A DNA stretch of 64,000 nt from Blautia_A ammoniilytica (GTDB lineage Bacteria > Bacillota > Clostridia > Lachnospirales > Lachnospiraceae): contig NZ_JAOQJL010000001.1 of assembly GCF_025566965.1 (NCBI RefSeq), positions 179,958-243,957 of the forward strand, given 5' to 3'. The translations under genes and the position numbers were made by a program. The notes below the pieces were generated by a model. That model did not search any database and was not told the origin of the DNA. It saw only the letters and a program-made list of their open reading frames with translations. Below, one piece after another: positions 60,133 to 64,000 of the stretch; the first letter of the stretch is position 1, and the number at the start of each line of letters is the position of its first letter.

Positions 60133-60213
60133 AGCAAAGGCACTTTCAGGGATGATCTCTGACATGGTAAATAAAAGTGAACGGGTCCCCTCAGGGGCAG
60201 GAAGGAGCAAAGA

Positions 60214-61752
60214 ATGGCAGTTACTACTTTTGCAGCCATAGATATTGGTTCATATGAAGTAAGCATGAGGATATTTGAACTGTCAAAAAGGATCGGTTTC
60301 CGGGAACTGGATGATGTTCGATTTCGGCTGGAACCGGGAAAAACGGTATATTCTACAGGTACCTTAAGCATGGAGATGGTAGATTCCATCTGCGAAGTGC
60401 TCATCGATTTCAAACGGATCATGGCAGAGTTCGGCGTGGAAGAATGGAGAGCCTGTGCTACCAGTGCATTCCGTGAATTGAAAAATCCGCTGATCGTGAT
60501 CGAGCAGATATACCGGCGGACAGGGATACGTATAGAGGTACTTAGTAATGCGGAACAGCATTTCCTTGGATATAAGTCCATTGCTGCCATTGAAACGGGA
60601 TTTAAAAAGATCATCCAGAAGGGCACTGCGATTCTGGATGTGGGCGGTGGAAGCCTGCAGGTTTCCCTGTTTGATAAGGATGCACTTGTTACTACCCAGA
60701 ATCTTAAAATCGGAAGTCTGCGTATCCGTGAAAGGCTTCGTGAACTGGAAAAGTCTTGCAATCATTATGACCAGTTGGTGGAGGAATTTATCCGAAATGA
60801 CCTGGTTGGTTTTGAACGGCTTTATCTGAAAGAACGGGATATCAGAAATGTGATACTTATGGGAGATTTCCTTACAGATACCATTTTCAGGGAAGAACGG
60901 CAGGATAATATTATTACAAAAGAAGAATTTATGACCAGGTATGAGCAGATCGTACATAAGTCTGCACAGGTACTGGCTGAGGATATGGATATTGATCAGG
61001 AATCTGCGTCCCTGATCGTGCCTACATTAGTAGTCCTTAAGAATTTTATGGATGCATTTCATGCAGAGTCTTTGTGGCTTCCAGGGGTTTCACTGCTGGA
61101 CGGGATCGCCTATGATTTCGGAGAAAAGAAGAAATTTATTAAAAGCGGCCATAATTTTGAAAATGATATCCTGGTGGCTTCCAGGAATATTGCAAAGCGG
61201 TATTCTACCAGCAAAAGCCACATCCAGGGTACGACGGATGTAGCACTTGCTATTTTTGACAGTATCCGTAAGATCCATGGGATGGAAGCAAGGCAGCGGC
61301 TGCTTTTGCAGATCGCAGCTCAGCTGCACGATTGCGGAAAGTATATCAGCATGGGAGATGTGGCAGAATGTTCGTATAGGATCATTATGGCTACAGAGAT
61401 CATTGGACTTTCCACAGAAGAAAGAAAGATTATTGCCAATGCAGTGCGGTATAATACTACGGATTTTGTTTCTTATGAAATGCTAAAGGATGAAGAAACA
61501 GGACTGGACAGAAGCCAGTACCTGCTGATCGCAAAGCTGACAGCGATCTTAAGGCTTGCCAATGCTATGGACAGAAGCCATTACCAGAAGGTAAAAGGGA
61601 TCAAGGCGGTATTAAAAGAAAGAGAGCTGCAGCTGGTAGTGGATTCAGATCAGGATATTTCCCTGGAACTTGGACTGCTTAAGGATAAGGTGCAGTTCTT
61701 TGAAGAAGTCTTTGGTGTGCGCCTGGTTCTCAGACGTAAAAGAAAAATGTAG
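60214..61752 (+). CDS. ppx: Exopolyphosphatase/pppGpp phosphohydrolase with HD-type C-terminal domain
   Basis: Ppx/GppA phosphatase that shortens polyphosphate and may also hydrolyse pppGpp. The 512 residues start FAAIDIGSYEVSMRIFELSK, an ASKHA phosphate loop, with ACATSAFRELKNPLIVIEQI, ILDVGGGSLQVSLFD as the second nucleotide motif, and QIAAQLHDCGKYISMGDVAE in the C-terminal HD-like domain. The Ser/Asn positions typical of Ppx are partly replaced (YEVSM rather than NSxR), common in the clostridial subgroup. It is followed 11 bp later by ppk, so the making and breaking enzymes are coexpressed. Confidence 0.9.
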   Translation: MAVTTFAAIDIGSYEVSMRIFELSKRIGFRELDDVRFRLEPGKTVYSTGTLSMEMVDSICEVLIDFKRIMAEFGVEEWRACATSAFRELKNPLIVIEQIYRRTGIRIEVLSNAEQHFLGYKSIAAIETGFKKIIQKGTAILDVGGGSLQVSLFDKDALVTTQNLKIGSLRIRERLRELEKSCNHYDQLVEEFIRNDLVGFERLYLKERDIRNVILMGDFLTDTIFREERQDNIITKEEFMTRYEQIVHKSAQVLAEDMDIDQESASLIVPTLVVLKNFMDAFHAESLWLPGVSLLDGIAYDFGEKKKFIKSGHNFENDILVASRNIAKRYSTSKSHIQGTTDVALAIFDSIRKIHGMEARQRLLLQIAAQLHDCGKYISMGDVAECSYRIIMATEIIGLSTEERKIIANAVRYNTTDFVSYEMLKDEETGLDRSQYLLIAKLTAILRLANAMDRSHYQKVKGIKAVLKERELQLVVDSDQDISLELGLLKDKVQFFEEVFGVRLVLRRKRKM

Positions 61753-61763
61753 AGGAGAGCATC

Positions 61764-63914
61764 ATGGATAAAAAAAATTTTGAAAAACCGGAATATTATG
61801 TGAATCGTGAATTAAGCTGGCTAAAGTTTGATGACCGGGTGCTCAGTGAGGCCAGGGACAAAAACCTTCCTCTGTTTGAAAGACTGAAATTTTTAAGCAT
61901 CACTTCTTCAAATCTGGATGAGTTTTACATGGTACGTGTGGCTTCCTTGAAGGATCAGGTACATGCAGATTATGAGAAAAAAGATATTGCAGGAATGACT
62001 CCAAAGGAACAGTTAAAGGAGATCAGCTCTCAGACCCATGAACTGGTGAATGTTCAGTATAATACTCTGAACCGTTCCCTTCTGCCGGCACTGGAAAAGG
62101 CTGGATTTCATCTGATGGCAAGACATGAGGATCTGAATCAGGAACAACAGGAGTATGTGGATCGCTATTTTGAAGATAATGTATATCCTGTGCTTACTCC
62201 TATGGCTATGGATTCCTCCAGACCCTTTCCGCTGATTCGGAATAAAACATTAAATATTGGCGCACTGATTTCCAAAAGGGACAAGAAAAAAGGAAAAGAA
62301 TCCACTGTATTTGCTACTGTGCAGGTTCCATCCGTGCTTCCGAGAGTGATCCAGATCCCATCCGTTAAAGAAAGCGACACAACAGTGATCCTTCTGGAAG
62401 AAGTGATCGAGAAAAATATCGGTGAGCTGTTCCTGGGGTATGACGTCGTATGTGCACATCCTTACAGGATCATGCGTAATGCAGACCTGACCATTGATGA
62501 GGATGGAGCAGAGGATCTGCTGGTTGAGATCCAGAAACAGCTGAAGAAACGTCAGTGGGGCGAAGTGATTCGCATGGAAGTAGAAGAAAAAACAGATGAA
62601 AGACTGCTGGATATCTTGAAAACAGAGTTTGAGATCAAGGATGAGGATATTTTTTATATTAACGGTCCGCTGGATCTTACCATGCTGATGAAAGTTTACG
62701 GTGTGGAAGGCTATGAGGAGTACAAGGCGAAAAAGCATGTGCCTGCTCCTGTACCAGCCTTCCAGAACGACAAAGATATTTTCCAGGTGATCCGTGAAGG
62801 AGATGTTTTCCTTCATCATCCATACATGAGCTTTGATCCTGTAGTTAATTTTGTACGCCAGGCTGCAAAGGATCCGGATGTACTGGCTATCAAGCAGACT
62901 TTGTACCGTGTCAGCGGCAATTCCCCTATTATCGCAGCCCTTGCGCAGGCAGCAGAAAATGGCAAGCAGGTATCTGTACTTGTGGAGCTGAAGGCAAGGT
63001 TTGATGAAGAGAATAATATTGTATGGGCAAAAATGCTTGAAAAAGCAGGCTGCCATGTTATTTATGGACTGGTAGGGTTGAAAACCCACAGCAAGATCAC
63101 ACTTGTGGTGCGTAGAGAAGAAACAGGCATTCGCAGATATGTGCATCTGGCTACCGGTAATTATAATGATTCTACTGCAAAGCTTTACACGGACTGTGGT
63201 ATTTTTACCTGTGATGAACGTTACGGGGAAGATGCAACTGCTGTATTTAATATGCTGTCCGGATATTCAGAACCAAAAAGCTGGAACCGGCTGGTTGTAG
63301 CTCCGATCTGGATGAAGGATCGTTTTTTGAAGCTTATCAACAGGGAAGCGGAAATGGCACAGAAGGGGATTCCGGCTTTTATTGTGGCAAAGATGAATTC
63401 ACTTTGTGACCGCAAGATCATTGCAGCTCTGTATCAGGCTTCTGCTTGCGGAGTACAGATCTACCTTTTGGTAAGAGGAATCTGCTGCCTGAAGGTGGGA
63501 GTGCCAGGAGTAAGCGAGAATATCCATGTAAGATCCATTGTAGGAGATTTCCTGGAACACAGTCGTATTTTCTATTTCCATAATGGCGGTAATGAAGAGA
63601 TTTTTATGGGAAGTGCAGACTGGATGCCGCGTAACCTGGATCGTCGTGTAGAGATCGTATTCCCAGTAGAGGATGAAGAGATTAAAAAAGAAATTAAGCA
63701 TATCCTGGATGTGGAGTTTAAGGACAATGTAAAGGCGCATATCTTGCAGCCAGACGGAACCTATGAAAAGATGAATCGACGTGGAAAAGCAAAAGTGAAT
63801 TCTCAGATGATTTTTTGTCAGGAAGCGGAAGATAAGGCTAAAGCTGTGAAAAAGCAGAAAACAGATCATGGACGTGTATTTATTCCGGCAGAACCGGCAG
63901 AAGATATTGAATAA
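61764..63914 (+). CDS. ppk: Polyphosphate kinase 1
   Basis: Transfers the ATP gamma-phosphate to growing polyphosphate chains. The 716-residue length is typical of PPK1. It shows YYVNRELSWLKFDDRVLSEA at the N-terminus, LKFLSITSSNLDEFYMVRVA, LHHPYMSFDPVVNFVRQAAK, IKQTLYRVSGNSPIIAAL, VLVELKARFDEENNI, the autophosphorylated-His region GLVGLKTHSKITLVVRREE, HLATGNYNDSTAKLYTDCGI, and MGSADWMPRNLDRRVEIVFP. GAGGAGAG precedes the ATG. The C-terminal 40 residues are Lys-rich and less conserved. It is the last gene in the window; the final 86 bp hold only a small TGCCAG/CTGGCA hairpin. Confidence 0.96.
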   Translation: MDKKNFEKPEYYVNRELSWLKFDDRVLSEARDKNLPLFERLKFLSITSSNLDEFYMVRVASLKDQVHADYEKKDIAGMTPKEQLKEISSQTHELVNVQYNTLNRSLLPALEKAGFHLMARHEDLNQEQQEYVDRYFEDNVYPVLTPMAMDSSRPFPLIRNKTLNIGALISKRDKKKGKESTVFATVQVPSVLPRVIQIPSVKESDTTVILLEEVIEKNIGELFLGYDVVCAHPYRIMRNADLTIDEDGAEDLLVEIQKQLKKRQWGEVIRMEVEEKTDERLLDILKTEFEIKDEDIFYINGPLDLTMLMKVYGVEGYEEYKAKKHVPAPVPAFQNDKDIFQVIREGDVFLHHPYMSFDPVVNFVRQAAKDPDVLAIKQTLYRVSGNSPIIAALAQAAENGKQVSVLVELKARFDEENNIVWAKMLEKAGCHVIYGLVGLKTHSKITLVVRREETGIRRYVHLATGNYNDSTAKLYTDCGIFTCDERYGEDATAVFNMLSGYSEPKSWNRLVVAPIWMKDRFLKLINREAEMAQKGIPAFIVAKMNSLCDRKIIAALYQASACGVQIYLLVRGICCLKVGVPGVSENIHVRSIVGDFLEHSRIFYFHNGGNEEIFMGSADWMPRNLDRRVEIVFPVEDEEIKKEIKHILDVEFKDNVKAHILQPDGTYEKMNRRGKAKVNSQMIFCQEAEDKAKAVKKQKTDHGRVFIPAEPAEDIE

Positions 63915-64000
63915 TGATCTCTCGGAATTCTGATTGATCATGCCAGCGAAACTCTGGCAGTGAACTTTGAAAAGTAGATATTGTTTCTGGAACAAAAAAA

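Overview
The window is about 64 kb of chromosome from a Gram-positive, endospore-forming gut clostridium. It is most like Lachnospiraceae (Blautia/Ruminococcus-type). Reasons: purine-rich Shine-Dalgarno sites with ATG, GTG and TTG starts; sigma-A promoters with TTGACA/TATAAT boxes; spore genes (PdaA, a SleC-like cortex enzyme); a class A RNase P RNA; and Firmicutes gene orders such as dgt-dnaG-rpoD-trmK-nif3 and pyrH-frr-uppS-cdsA-dxr-rseP. No phage structural, conjugation or CRISPR genes are visible.

Layout. 1-2.7 kb: a MATE exporter and a CDF metal exporter under a NiCo riboswitch whose aptamer overlaps a terminator. 2.7-15.6 kb: a PQQ-like beta-propeller protein, then a divergent sugar locus. 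A mutarotase-like gene faces an operon for a ribose-type ABC importer, a DeoR repressor and L-rhamnose-type catabolism (isomerase, kinase, DhaKL-type kinase, aldolase). Two identical palindromes sit inside the two opposing promoters. 15.7-17.3 kb: a glycine riboswitch and a Na+/alanine-glycine symporter. 17.4-19.7 kb: a 180-bp structured repeat, DegV, PdaA and an unidentified small RNA on the minus strand. 20-33.3 kb: housekeeping genes (M24 peptidase, enolase, SecG, RNase R, SmpB, pyrH-frr, isoprenoid and lipid genes, RseP).

33.3-42.4 kb is the most unusual region. A SleC-like spore cortex-lytic enzyme gene is cut in two by a 7.75-kb element. The element carries a large serine recombinase and is bounded by a perfect 12-bp direct repeat. 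Joining the two repeat copies restores one open frame of about 424 codons. The broken gene has a sigma-K-like promoter. The layout resembles the skin elements that excise in the sporulating mother cell, here in a cortex-lysis gene.

42.5-46.3 kb: a secreted ComEC-type metallo-beta-lactamase, then a RelA/SpoT-domain protein with a long unassigned C-terminus. This gene lies between two identical tRNA-Leu(AAG) genes arranged as an inverted repeat. 46.5-64 kb: dgt, a second copy of the 180-bp repeat, dnaG, rpoD, trmK, nif3, a TGS/uridine-kinase fusion, rnpB, pyrBI, folC, pheA, a DUF815 ATPase, and the polyphosphate pair ppx and ppk.

All functions come from reading motifs and gene order by eye; no database search was run.
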